DNA of 64,000 nt. It comes from Nocardioides insulae DSM 17944. Lineage in GTDB: Bacteria; Actinomycetota; Actinomycetes; Propionibacteriales; Nocardioidaceae. A program made the translations under genes and the position numbers. Shown piece by piece: positions 9,022-17,214 of this stretch (the first letter of the stretch is position 1; each line of letters opens with the position of its first letter). The notes beneath the pieces were generated by a model. It saw only the letters and a list, made by a program, of their open reading frames with translations. It searched no databases and was not told the origin of the DNA. The stretch covers positions 694,930 to 758,929 of the forward strand of contig NZ_KE383928.1 in assembly GCF_000422825.1 (NCBI RefSeq), in the 5' to 3' direction.

Positions 9022-9945
9022 ATGAACGCATCGAAGGTGACCACGCTCCCGGAGGCGATCGGGACCCACGTGCACGACGGGGCGACCGTTGCCCTCGAGG
9101 GCTTCGGGCACCTGATCCCGTTCGCCGCGGCCCACGAGATCATCCGGCAGGGCCGCCGCAACCTGACCGTGTGCCGGATGACGCCCGACCTGCTCACCGA
9201 CCAACTGCTCGCCGCCGAGTGCGTCGGCAAGCTGGTGGCGTCCTTCTTCGCGAGCGGGTCCGCGGGCTCCCTCTACGAGATCCGTCGCCGCGTCGAGCAG
9301 CACGACCCCGAGCCGCTCGAGGTCGAGGAGTACTCCCACTACGGCATGTACTGCCGCTACGAGGCCGGCGCCAAGCGGCTGCCGTTCTACCCGCTGCTCT
9401 CCTACGTCGGCAGCGACCTGCCGGAGCTCAACCCCCGCATCCGCGCGGTGGAGAGCCCCTACGGCGAGGGCAAGGTGTACGTCGTACCGCCGCTCAACCC
9501 GGACGTCACCGTCATCCACGCGCAGCGCGCCGACGAGAGCGGCAACGTGCAGATGTGGGGCATCACCGGAGCCCAGCAGCAGGCGGCCTACGCCGCGTCC
9601 CGGGTGATCGTCACCGTCGAGGAGGTGGTCGCGCCCGAGGTGATCCGGGCGGACCCCAACCGCACGCTGATCCCCGCCCACGCGGTCGACGCGATCGTGC
9701 CGGTGCCGGGCGGTGCGCATCCGTCGTACGCGCAGGGCTGCTACGACCGGGACAGCGCCTTCTACCGGGAGTGGACCCCGATCAGCAAGGACAAGGAGGC
9801 GGTACGGGCCTGGATCAAGGAGTGGATCCACGGCACCGTCGACCACGCCGACTACCTGGACCGCATCGGAGCGGAGCGTTGGGCCGGCCTCCAGGTCGCC
9901 GACGCGCCGTCCGGTGAGGTCTCCTACGGACGGAGGAAGTCATGA
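9022..9945 (+). CDS. Family I CoA-transferase, alpha subunit (GctA/IpdA-like)
   Basis: Predicted alpha subunit (307 aa) of a two-subunit CoA-transferase or of the related IpdAB-type hydrolases. It has the family N-terminus (G-x-TVALEGFGHLIPFAAAHEIIR), a central GAKRLPFYP-x-LSYVGSDLP block as in IpdA-like proteins, HAQRADESGNVQMWG and the ending PGGAHPSYAQGCYDRD. The alternative start at 8986 is in frame; 9022 is favoured because it gives the family start after a GGGGACC. It overlaps the beta subunit by 4 bases (ATGA). Placement behind a TRAP transporter suggests CoA activation of the imported acid. Substrate unknown. Confidence 0.8.
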   Translation: MNASKVTTLPEAIGTHVHDGATVALEGFGHLIPFAAAHEIIRQGRRNLTVCRMTPDLLTDQLLAAECVGKLVASFFASGSAGSLYEIRRRVEQHDPEPLEVEEYSHYGMYCRYEAGAKRLPFYPLLSYVGSDLPELNPRIRAVESPYGEGKVYVVPPLNPDVTVIHAQRADESGNVQMWGITGAQQQAAYAASRVIVTVEEVVAPEVIRADPNRTLIPAHAVDAIVPVPGGAHPSYAQGCYDRDSAFYREWTPISKDKEAVRAWIKEWIHGTVDHADYLDRIGAERWAGLQVADAPSGEVSYGRRKS

Positions 9946-10748
9946 CCCTCGCCGCCGACAACCCTGCCGAGGAGCTCTCCGACCTGCCGCCGAGCAGCAC
10001 CGAGTTCCTGGCCACCGTCGCCGCTCGCGAGCTCGCCGGCCGGCGGCGGATCTTCGCCGGCGTCGGTCTGCCCACCCTGGCGGTCGACCTGGCCAAGCGC
10101 ACCACCAACCCGAACGTCGAACTGGTCTACGAGTCCGGCGTCGTGGGTGCACACCCGGAGGCGATGGCCGAGGGGATCGCCGACTCGGTCCTGGTGTCCG
10201 GGGCCGAGGCGATGCTCGGCATGGACGCGCTGTTCGGCTACGTCCTCCAGGGCGGCAACGTCGACGTCGGCTTCCTCGGCGCCGCGCAGGTCGACCGGGT
10301 CGGCAACATCAACACCTCCTTCATCGGCGACTGGCACCAGCCCACGGTCCGGCTGCCCGGATCGGGTGGAGCGTGCGACATCATCGCCAGCGCGCACGAG
10401 ATCTTCGTGGTGCTGCGCAGGCACGATCCGGGAGCGCTCCCGGAGCAGGTCGACTTCGTGACCTCGCCCAGCCCGGTGCGCGCCCGCGCCCAGGAGGGCT
10501 TCCACCAGCCTCCGGGTGCTGGGGTGACGACCGTGATCACCCCCCTCGGCATCCTGCGCCGCCCGGACAGGTTCGGCGAGCTCGAACTCGCCGCTATCCA
10601 CCCCGGCGTCACCGTCGAGCAGGTCCGGGACAACACCGGCTGGGACCTCCGCGTGCGGGAGGACCTGGTCCTCACCCCGCGGCCACGGGTGGAGGATGTC
10701 CGCCTGCTCCGTGAGGAGATCGATACCGTCCGCCTCTACCTGCGGTGA
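9942..10748 (+). CDS. Family I CoA-transferase, beta subunit
   Basis: Partner of the preceding gene, 268 aa. Glu64 in YESGVVGAHP sits in the E-[SN]-G signature of beta subunits, where glutamate forms the covalent glutamyl-CoA intermediate. This favours true transferase chemistry over the IpdB-like hydrolase type. Other family blocks are GFLGAAQVDRVGNINTS, LPGSGGACDI and GWDLRV at the end. The start overlaps the alpha gene by ATGA and the stop overlaps the next gene by GTGA, so three genes are tightly coupled. Confidence 0.82.
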   Translation: MTLAADNPAEELSDLPPSSTEFLATVAARELAGRRRIFAGVGLPTLAVDLAKRTTNPNVELVYESGVVGAHPEAMAEGIADSVLVSGAEAMLGMDALFGYVLQGGNVDVGFLGAAQVDRVGNINTSFIGDWHQPTVRLPGSGGACDIIASAHEIFVVLRRHDPGALPEQVDFVTSPSPVRARAQEGFHQPPGAGVTTVITPLGILRRPDRFGELELAAIHPGVTVEQVRDNTGWDLRVREDLVLTPRPRVEDVRLLREEIDTVRLYLR

Positions 10749-12097
10749 CCGCCTCGGACGTGGCGCGTCAGGTCGGGGGGCGCACCCCCGGCCGGGCGGC
10801 GTACGTCGCGCTGCTCACCACCTCCACCCTCGGCACGCTGTCCAGCACGGTGATGTCGGCGCCGATCAACGACATCACCGCCGAACTCCGGGCCAGCCCG
10901 CAGGAGACGGTGCTCGCGGTGAGCGCCTTCACCGTGGCGATGGTGGTCTTCGCGCCGCTGGCCGGGTGGCTCTCCGAACGGCTCGGGATGACCCGGTTCC
11001 TGGTGGGCTCGCTGCTGCTGATGGTGGCCGGGCAGGCCGGTGCCGCGGTGGCACCGGGCATCGGCGTATTGGTGGCGATGCGGGCGGTCCAGGGGATCGC
11101 CTGTTCGGGCATCCCGCCGGCCATCCAGAAGGGCCTCTCCGACTTCTGGCCGGACCGGCGGGCACGGTCGATGGCCGCCTGGGCCTCGGCGATCGGCATC
11201 GGCCAGGCGGTCGGGCCGCTGGTGGGGGGCGTGGTCTCCGAGTTCTTCGGCTGGCGGGCGCTGTTCGGTCTCTACGCCGTGGTCTGCCTCGGCGTCCTGG
11301 CCGTCGTGGTCCGCTACGTCCCGTGGGTGCCGGCGGGACATCCCGCCCTCGAGACCGGTCCGATGGCCCAGTTGCTCGGCGGAGCCGGCCTGCTCATCGT
11401 CGGGCTCACCTGGGCCGGCCAGGGCGGTGCCCCGCTGACCTGTGCCGCCCTGATCCTCCCCGGCGTCGCGGTCCTCTGCTGGGCGCTGCGCACCCGCCGA
11501 GACGGCAGCCACCTGCTCGGCGACGCTCTGCGTGATCGTGCCTACGTCGTGGCCACGGTCGCAGCGGGTGCCGGCATGTGCGGCCTCGGCATCACCATGG
11601 TCGGGCTGCCCCTCTACCTCGGGCGTGACCTCGGGCTCGGCGCCGGCCTGATCGGCGCGGTGGTCTTCGCCGTCGCCATCGGCATGTCGGTCTTCGGGCC
11701 GATCGCGAGCCGGCTCTCCGGACGCTACGGTGCCGAGCCCACCCTGGCCGGCGGGCTGGTGCTGCTCCTCGGCTGCGCCGTTGCCATGGCCGTGCTCGAA
11801 GCGACCGTGCACGGCACCGTGGTGCTGGTCCCGATGGTGGTGGTGCTCCTGCTCATCGGCTGCGGCGTTGCGACCGTGCAGAGCATGGCCGCCCTCGTGC
11901 TCCTCGGCGGCCGCCCGCGGGCGGGCCTGGCTCTCGGCGTCCACAACATGGGCCGCTTCGGCGGCCTCGCCCTCGGGTACGCCTGGGTCGCCGGCTGCTA
12001 CGCCCTCGGCCTCCCCGTCCTCGTCCACGCCGGCCTGGCGCTCGTGGCCGGGGCCGCCGCCCTCACCCTGCTGTGGCGTCGGCCGGGTCGGCTCTGA
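10745..12097 (+). CDS. MFS transporter coupled to the CoA-transferase operon
   Basis: Twelve-helix major facilitator protein, 450 aa, in the inner membrane. The first loop has the MFS motif GWLSERLGMTRFLVGS. Motif C-like glycine-rich helices (GIGQAVGPLVGGVVSEFFGWR) mark an antiporter/exporter type. GTG 10745 overlaps the CoA-transferase beta stop by 4 bases, so translation is coupled. That suggests it moves the same acid, a product, or gives a second route beside the TRAP system (inference). It ends convergently 84 bp from the next gene. Confidence 0.82.
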   Translation: MTASDVARQVGGRTPGRAAYVALLTTSTLGTLSSTVMSAPINDITAELRASPQETVLAVSAFTVAMVVFAPLAGWLSERLGMTRFLVGSLLLMVAGQAGAAVAPGIGVLVAMRAVQGIACSGIPPAIQKGLSDFWPDRRARSMAAWASAIGIGQAVGPLVGGVVSEFFGWRALFGLYAVVCLGVLAVVVRYVPWVPAGHPALETGPMAQLLGGAGLLIVGLTWAGQGGAPLTCAALILPGVAVLCWALRTRRDGSHLLGDALRDRAYVVATVAAGAGMCGLGITMVGLPLYLGRDLGLGAGLIGAVVFAVAIGMSVFGPIASRLSGRYGAEPTLAGGLVLLLGCAVAMAVLEATVHGTVVLVPMVVVLLLIGCGVATVQSMAALVLLGGRPRAGLALGVHNMGRFGGLALGYAWVAGCYALGLPVLVHAGLALVAGAAALTLLWRRPGRL

Positions 12098-12120
12098 TCC
12101 CGCACCATCAGGGCATCTGT

Positions 12121-12185
12121 CTGACCCGCAGCACACGTCGGATCCCCGGTCAGCCGGACAACGACCGGCGCGTCCCGCGGGTCAG
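12121..12185. terminator. Nested inverted repeats between convergent genes
   Basis: CTGACCCGC (12121-12129) pairs with GCGGGTCAG (12177-12185), and inside it CCGGTC (12146-12151) pairs with GACCGG (12163-12168). The outer right arm covers the stop codon of the minus-strand hypothetical gene. It is probably a GC-rich, T-tract-free bidirectional terminator. Confidence 0.4.
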
Positions 12186-13003
12186 GTGTGGTGCTCGGGC
12201 GGGTGTGCGTACCAGCCGGCGTCCGTGATCGGTCTGCGGGTGAGCTGGCGGGTCATGTACCGCGCGATCGCGCGGCCGTGGACGGGTGGGAGCTGCTCGC
12301 GGGTCGAGCGGACCAGGTCGCCCTCGTAGAACACGATGAAGCTCTCGTCGGGCTCACCGCACGCGACGAGTTCGGAGAGATAGAGGTCGTAGTCCGCGCC
12401 GGCCTGCCAGGCGAGTACCTCCTCCCATTGGTCGGGGGTCACCAGCACGGTGAGGATCTGACCCGGATGGCCGGTGTAGGGGTCGGGGAGTTGCACCTCG
12501 AACCTGCCAGGGGACACCTCTTCGGCCGAACCCACACCGTCCAGTGCCTCCCAGAGCATCCGCTGTTGCGCCGCCCGGTCGGGCAGCGCGGCACGCATCT
12601 GTTCTCGTTCGGCCGCCCAGTCCCGCCCGGGACCGTGACGCTCCCACTGCTGCCTGGCAGCCGACATCACCTTGCTGGCCACCGACGGCGCGTACGTGGC
12701 GGGCTCGGCATAGCCGCTCAGGTCTCGCCATTCCGGGTCGAAGGGTAGGTGGACGAAACCGCCGGAGGGGCGGCCGCGCAGCGGAGGGGACGAAGGCAGG
12801 TCGTGGGTGTAGGCGACCACGAGCTCGGTGCCGTGTTCGCCGTCCGTCAGGGTGAGGTGCCCGACGATCACGTCCCGCCCGTAGCCGTCGTAGCGGTCGA
12901 TCCCGTCCTCGGCCCTGCCGTAGGGATCGTCCGGGTCGATCCCGGTCGGGTGCGGATTGGTCAGGATCGCCTCGAGCTCCTGACGGTAGGTGTCATCGTC
13001 CAC
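12182..13003 (-). CDS. Hypothetical protein
   Basis: 273-aa soluble protein I do not recognise. It is acidic and rich in Asp, Tyr and Trp near the N-terminus (DPDDPYGRAEDGIDRYDGYGRD), has no signal peptide or membrane helix, and contains a beta-rich middle (VIVGHLTLTDGEHGTELVVAYTHDL) and a tail rich in Arg/His. ATG 13003 gives a plausible N-terminus and codon use matches its neighbours. It stands alone between a convergent MFS gene and a 243-bp gap. Real on codon bias and length; function unknown. Confidence 0.65.
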   Translation of the reverse strand: MDDDTYRQELEAILTNPHPTGIDPDDPYGRAEDGIDRYDGYGRDVIVGHLTLTDGEHGTELVVAYTHDLPSSPPLRGRPSGGFVHLPFDPEWRDLSGYAEPATYAPSVASKVMSAARQQWERHGPGRDWAAEREQMRAALPDRAAQQRMLWEALDGVGSAEEVSPGRFEVQLPDPYTGHPGQILTVLVTPDQWEEVLAWQAGADYDLYLSELVACGEPDESFIVFYEGDLVRSTREQLPPVHGRAIARYMTRQLTRRPITDAGWYAHPPEHHT

Positions 13004-13246
13004 CGGGCAATCATGGACTGACTCGGCGGGGTTCTACCCCGAATCCGGGTCATTGGCCGGGTGCGGAGATGACGCGGGCGACGGACTCGGCGAATCGGAT
13101 GGCACGGTGGCGAGGGAAGAGTAGCTGCCTGGAACGCGTCGCCTGAGATGCGCCGCCGAACGCGTACGGGAGACACACCTGCGTCGTCGTGACCGTCGCC
13201 GCCCTCCTCGGCCGGGAACGGAAGGAGGCCCGCGAAGTGGTTGGGG
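13004..13246. other. Intergenic region without recognised feature
   Basis: About 240 bp between two minus-strand genes. It should hold the promoter of the hypothetical gene and any terminator of the DHA2 exporter. I see no convincing ORF, RNA or strong hairpin. Short open frames across it (for example minus-strand to 13347) have no ribosome-binding site and unnatural composition. Confidence 0.5.
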
Positions 13247-14695
13247 TCAGTGCTCTTCGACGGTGCGGGAGTCGGTGAGCAGGAGCGCGCCGAAGATCGT
13301 GACGGCCCCGACGACGACCGCGATGAGGGCGTAGGCGATCTGCTCACCCGCGAAGAACTGGGAGACCAGATCGGCGGACCAGGTGCCGGCCGGCAGTTGA
13401 GTGGTCACCAGGACGGCGATCAGCGTGCCGATCAGCGCGGTGCCCACGCTGGTGCCGACCTCCTGGGCGGTGTCGTTGAGCGCGGCACCGATGGAGGTGC
13501 GGTTCTCCGGCATCGCATCGACCAGAGCGACGGCGCAGATGGTCATGATGGTGCGGATGCCGACGGTCATCACGACCATCGAGACCGCGATGGCGAGGTA
13601 GCCGTGGGAGACCGCCCACGACATCGCGACCAGAGAGCCCGTGAGCAGCAGACCGGCGGTCAGGACGGCGACCCGGTGTCCGTAGCGCCGAGCGAGCCAC
13701 TCCGATAACGGGGTGGCAGCGAGCATCGTGATGATGAGTGGCAGGTTGGCCAGACCGGCCTTCATCGGGCTCCAGCCGTAGGCGTACTGGAAGTGCAGGA
13801 TCAGGCCGAACATCACCGCGGCCATCGCGATCGACGTCCCTACCTGGGCCAGGACGGCTCCCCGGGCCGGGCCTCGGTCGAACAGGGAGAGGTCGAGCAT
13901 CGGCGAGGACGTCCGCCGCTCGTGGCGTACGAAGCCGGCGACGGCGGCGACCGCGGCCAGCGCCGAGACGATCGTGACGGCGGAGAGCCAGCCATGCTCG
14001 ACGCCGCTGGTCAACGTGTAGCAGGCCAGCCCGATGCCGGCGACGCTGAGTACGGCGCCCAGCAGGTCGAGGGGGTCGTGGGTCAGGTCCTCGGGTCGGT
14101 CGCGGTCGACGCCGACCCACACCCCGAACGCCGCGATCGCCGCGATCGGCGCGTTGATGACCAACAGCCACACCCAGCTCACATGGGCGAGCACGCTGCC
14201 CGCCAGCAGCGGGCCGAGCACGAAGCCGGAGAGCCCGACGACCATCACCATCGAGATCGCGCGCATCCGGAGCTTCTCGTCGTCGAAGAGCCGGAAGATG
14301 AGCGACATCGTCACCGGCGCCATCGCCGCCGCCGCCAGGCCGAGGGCGGCCCGTAGGGCGATGAGTTCCGCGGTCGTGGAGACCGCGACGACGCACAGAC
14401 TGATCGCCCCGAATGCCGCCAGTCCGGTGAGCAGGACACGTTTGCGGCCGAACCGGTCCGCGACCGAGCCGGCGGTCAGGAGCAGGCCGCCGAAGGTGAG
14501 TGAGTAGGCGCCGGTGACCCACTGCAGAGCAGTGGTGCTGCTGCCGAGGTCGCGGCCGATGGTCGGCAGTGCGATCGAGAGCAGCGTGTTGTCGACCATC
14601 TCCACGAAGAAGGCCAGGCACAGGGCGAGCAGGGGCAGCCAGGCGGCCCGCAGGGAGCGGTACGCCGGTGGCGACGGGGCTAATGCGGTGGACAT
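13247..14695 (-). CDS. DHA2-family (EmrB/QacA-type) MFS drug exporter
   Basis: Proton-driven multidrug efflux pump, 482 aa, 14 predicted helices. Family signatures: helix 1 with CLAFFVEMVDNTLLSIALPTIGRDL, motif A-like GSVADRFGRKRVLL, and the motif-C helix GLSGFVLGPLLAGSV. The open frame extends far upstream to 15283 through an unrelated region; ATG 14695 has AGGAGG five bases before it and is the true start. It diverges from a TetR gene with three palindromes between them, the classic repressor-controlled efflux arrangement. Confidence 0.92.
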   Translation of the reverse strand: MSTALAPSPPAYRSLRAAWLPLLALCLAFFVEMVDNTLLSIALPTIGRDLGSSTTALQWVTGAYSLTFGGLLLTAGSVADRFGRKRVLLTGLAAFGAISLCVVAVSTTAELIALRAALGLAAAAMAPVTMSLIFRLFDDEKLRMRAISMVMVVGLSGFVLGPLLAGSVLAHVSWVWLLVINAPIAAIAAFGVWVGVDRDRPEDLTHDPLDLLGAVLSVAGIGLACYTLTSGVEHGWLSAVTIVSALAAVAAVAGFVRHERRTSSPMLDLSLFDRGPARGAVLAQVGTSIAMAAVMFGLILHFQYAYGWSPMKAGLANLPLIITMLAATPLSEWLARRYGHRVAVLTAGLLLTGSLVAMSWAVSHGYLAIAVSMVVMTVGIRTIMTICAVALVDAMPENRTSIGAALNDTAQEVGTSVGTALIGTLIAVLVTTQLPAGTWSADLVSQFFAGEQIAYALIAVVVGAVTIFGALLLTDSRTVEEH

Positions 14696-14716
14696 GGGAC
14701 CTCCTGAGATCTCGAC

Positions 14717-14765
14717 CGAACAACGTTCGATACATCGAACAGTGTTCGAGCGTAGAACAATGTTC
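14717..14765. promoter_or_regulatory. Triple TetR-type operator array
   Basis: Three related palindromes of consensus CGAACA-N-TGTTCG lie in the divergent promoter: 14717-14729 (CGAACAACGTTCG, one mismatch), 14735-14749 (TCGAACAGTGTTCGA, perfect), and 14755-14765 (GAACAATGTTC, perfect core). Centres are 19 and 18 bp apart. They lie between the exporter start (14695) and the TetR start (14798), so the TetR protein is the expected ligand. The repeats are seen directly; the binding protein is inferred. Confidence 0.8.
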
Positions 14766-14797
14766 GATTCAGGTCCAATCTGTGGTGGGATGGCGAC

Positions 14798-15583
14798 ATG
14801 AGTGCCCCGAACGCCGAACCCGCGCCAGTGCGTGTGGGCCGAGCCGGCCGCTCGACCCGCCGGGCAGGCGGCCCCACTCGCCCCCGTGTCTCGCACTCGC
14901 TCGAGGCGGTCCTCGGCGGAGCCGTGGCGATCCTCGACGAGGGCGGCGAGGACGCCTTGACGTTCAGGGCCCTGGCGCAGCACCTGGGCGGGGGCGTGGC
15001 GAGCATCTATTGGTACGTCGCGAACAAGCAGGAACTCCTCGCCAGGGCCGCGGACCACGTGCTGGCCACGCTGGTAGCCGAGACCCGGGACGTCGCGGAC
15101 CCGGATCCGATCGGCGAGATCCGCGCGCTCGCCGTCCAGCTCTTCGACGTGGTCGAAAGTCGCCCGTGGCTGGCCGGCTACTTCATGGCCAACAGCGGGC
15201 TGCAGCCGAACTCGATGCGCTACTACGAGCGCGTCGGCAGGCCGCTGCTGCGCCTCGACCTCACGTCGCAGCAGCGCTTCCACGCCGTGTCCGCCGTGGT
15301 CGGATTCGTCATCGGCACTGCCGCCGACATCGGTCAGGAGCCGCCCGAGGAGCTACTCGACGGATCGGTCGCCCGCGACGAGTTCCTCGGCCGCCATGCC
15401 GACCTGTGGCGCGCCCTCGACGCCGACGAGTTCCCGTTCGTCCACGACATCGCCGATGCCTTCGCCCATCATGATGATGCCGAGCAGTTCCGCGCCGGTC
15501 TCGACCTGCTGCTGGCCGGACTCAGACTGCAGGCCATGGCGCCTCGACCTGTCGGCCCCGAGCCTCGCGAGGGCGGAGGCTGA
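14798..15583 (+). CDS. TetR-family repressor (TetR_C-type) of the adjacent exporter
   Basis: 261-aa regulator. The N-terminal DNA-binding domain at about residues 30-80 has the helix-turn-helix LTFRALAQHLGGGVASIYWYVANKQELL. The all-helical C-terminal ligand domain (AVSAVVGFVIGTAADIG, FRAGLDLLLAGLR) is of the TetR_C type. An Arg/Pro-rich extension of about 30 residues precedes the HTH. It diverges from the DHA2 exporter and should bind the triple operator, releasing it on drug binding. It ends convergently with the PI-PLC-like gene. Confidence 0.88.
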   Translation: MSAPNAEPAPVRVGRAGRSTRRAGGPTRPRVSHSLEAVLGGAVAILDEGGEDALTFRALAQHLGGGVASIYWYVANKQELLARAADHVLATLVAETRDVADPDPIGEIRALAVQLFDVVESRPWLAGYFMANSGLQPNSMRYYERVGRPLLRLDLTSQQRFHAVSAVVGFVIGTAADIGQEPPEELLDGSVARDEFLGRHADLWRALDADEFPFVHDIADAFAHHDDAEQFRAGLDLLLAGLRLQAMAPRPVGPEPREGGG

Positions 15584-15642
15584 GCGGCGGATCGCCAGCC
15601 TCCGGACCCCCGCGGTTCGGTCAGTCGCCGACGCGGTCGCGC

Positions 15643-16842
15643 TCAGTCGTCGACCTGGCGGTCGCGACAGGCCCGGGTCGCCGAGACCGGATTGCAACGC
15701 ACCGTGGCGCCGTCGGGGAGTTGGGCGACGAAGTCACTGTCCCAGCGCGCCGCCATGCCGACGGTCGGGAAGTCGGTGGTGATCAGTTGAGCGCCGCTGT
15801 TCAGCGCGGTCTCCACCCGGGAGAACTCCTCGTTCTTCACGGTCGCGAACGGCTCGTCCGAGCGGGTCCGCACGAAGTAGCCGCGCTCGACGAGGTCGGT
15901 GATCGTGTCGGCGTTCGCGCCGCGAGGATCGTTCACCATGGTGATCGCAGCGTCGGGATCGCCAGGGTTGCCCCGGGTGAACACTGCCCGGCCGGCCAGG
16001 TTGGGGTGGCCATCCAGGTACATGTCGCGGATCGCGCCGGGCCCGCCGTTGTCGAAGAAGAACATCACCTTTCCCCGGGCCCACGAAAGGGTCGGCCAGC
16101 CGTAGTCCAGGACCGACTCCTCCAGGGTGTGGCCGGGACGGCGCAGGTCGTCGGCGGTGATCAGCTGGACCTCATCGAAGACGGAGCGGATCTCGGTGTC
16201 GACGTCGTCGAGCAGTGCCGGGCTCCACGCGGGGCTGGTCGCGCCGCCCAGCTTCTCCCATCGGTCATCGGTCTGCTTGAGCTCGAGCTGGATGACGATC
16301 GGACTGTGATCCGGGTTGTCCGCGGACCACGACTCCACCTGCGTCAAACACTGGATGAAGGTCGCACAACTGCTGTTGTAGTCCACGTCCGGAACGTGCT
16401 GGACCTTCATCCCGGGCTCGGTCATCGCCGGATCCTCGATCGGACCCAGGCCGGCGTTCTTCCGGGGAAGCGGATGGCGGTACAGCCCGCCCTCTGGATC
16501 GGGCAGGAGATCCAGTTCCAGCCCCCGGACGCGCTGCTGGCCGAGCAGGTCGGTGATGGAGGCATGGGAGTACGACGCCCACCCGGGCAGGCCGGGATCG
16601 ATCGCCACCGCACCGGACAGTTCGGGCTGCTGCATCTCGCGGTGGTAGGCGTTGTGGGCGCCCATGAACTGGATCTCGTTCATCCTGACCGGGCCGCGTC
16701 GCGACGTGTTGCCGTCCGCGGCGGCACTCGAGGTGGCTGCGGGTGCCGCGGTGGCCTCACCGGCTCCGAGCGTGTCGGTCACGGGGATCCCGAGAAGCGC
16801 GATCGCCAAACCTGTGAGGGCGTATTTGTGTAGGGGGCGCAA
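15643..16842 (-). CDS. Secreted PI-PLC-like (Ca2+-dependent phosphatidylinositol-specific phospholipase C1 family)
   Basis: Predicted secreted phosphodiesterase of 399 aa. A signal peptide (YALTGLAIALLGIPVTDTLGA) is followed by an Ala/Ser linker and the catalytic TIM-barrel: MGAHNAYHRE carries the first candidate catalytic His, RGLELDLLPDPEGG the Glu/Asp metal ligands, and YRHPL the second His. KVMFFFDNGG and the C-terminal TDFPTVGMAARW fit the family. The open frame runs to 17175, but no ATG/GTG fits the signal peptide. TTG 16842 lies seven bases after CAGGAG and is my chosen start. Codons above it encode Pro/Arg-rich nonsense. Confidence 0.78.
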   Translation of the reverse strand: MRPLHKYALTGLAIALLGIPVTDTLGAGEATAAPAATSSAAADGNTSRRGPVRMNEIQFMGAHNAYHREMQQPELSGAVAIDPGLPGWASYSHASITDLLGQQRVRGLELDLLPDPEGGLYRHPLPRKNAGLGPIEDPAMTEPGMKVQHVPDVDYNSSCATFIQCLTQVESWSADNPDHSPIVIQLELKQTDDRWEKLGGATSPAWSPALLDDVDTEIRSVFDEVQLITADDLRRPGHTLEESVLDYGWPTLSWARGKVMFFFDNGGPGAIRDMYLDGHPNLAGRAVFTRGNPGDPDAAITMVNDPRGANADTITDLVERGYFVRTRSDEPFATVKNEEFSRVETALNSGAQLITTDFPTVGMAARWDSDFVAQLPDGATVRCNPVSATRACRDRQVDD

Positions 16843-17214
16843 CGGTGTGCTCCTGATGGTGGGTGGACACAACCCGGCGATGCTCGCGAGAGACGGTGAC
16901 CTGCGAGGACACGCCCCCGGAGGTTCACGTGAACGCCCGATGAAGCGGTGAGGTCTCCTGCGCGGATGGTGACTCGAAACCGGGGGAGTGATCCGAAGGC
17001 TCGGACAGCCAGGTGGATGACGTGGGCTCAGGTACGTCGGTGGTAGCGGTAGTCGACGTTGGGGAGGCGGGTGTGGGTGTAGTCGGGGTCGTGGGAGCGG
17101 CGGTGGTGGTGTCCGCAGAGGACCCGCCCGGCACGGCCTCGATGCCCTTGACGTTGCACAGGCCGACAGACTCACAGGGCGCCGCTCGCGCCTTCCACCC
17201 TGCTCGGCACGTTC
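16843..17214. other. Intergenic region with a possible gene remnant
   Basis: About 370 bp between the PI-PLC-like gene and the frameshifted dehydrogenase, both on the minus strand. It must contain the PI-PLC promoter. The half nearest the dehydrogenase reads on the minus strand as a Thr/Pro/Ser-rich peptide described separately. No RNA gene or strong terminator was seen. Confidence 0.5.
16925..17200 (-). pseudogene. Possible remnant: C-terminal Thr/Pro-rich tail of a lost secreted protein
   Basis: In the minus frame ending at 16925 the sequence reads CESVGLCNVKGIEAVPGG followed by about 30 residues of Thr/Pro/Ser and an acidic tail. The first twenty codons have strong G/C third positions, as in real genes here, and a two-cysteine motif typical of secreted proteins. 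There is no start codon with a ribosome site. Upstream this frame passes through the dehydrogenase gene in another phase. It may be the end of a gene cut away during rearrangement, or chance. Confidence 0.25.

Noticed and set aside
13247..15283. DHA2 exporter read as a 678-aa protein
   Set aside because: The extra 196 residues run through the TetR gene and the operator; the real start at 14695 has a perfect AGGAGG.
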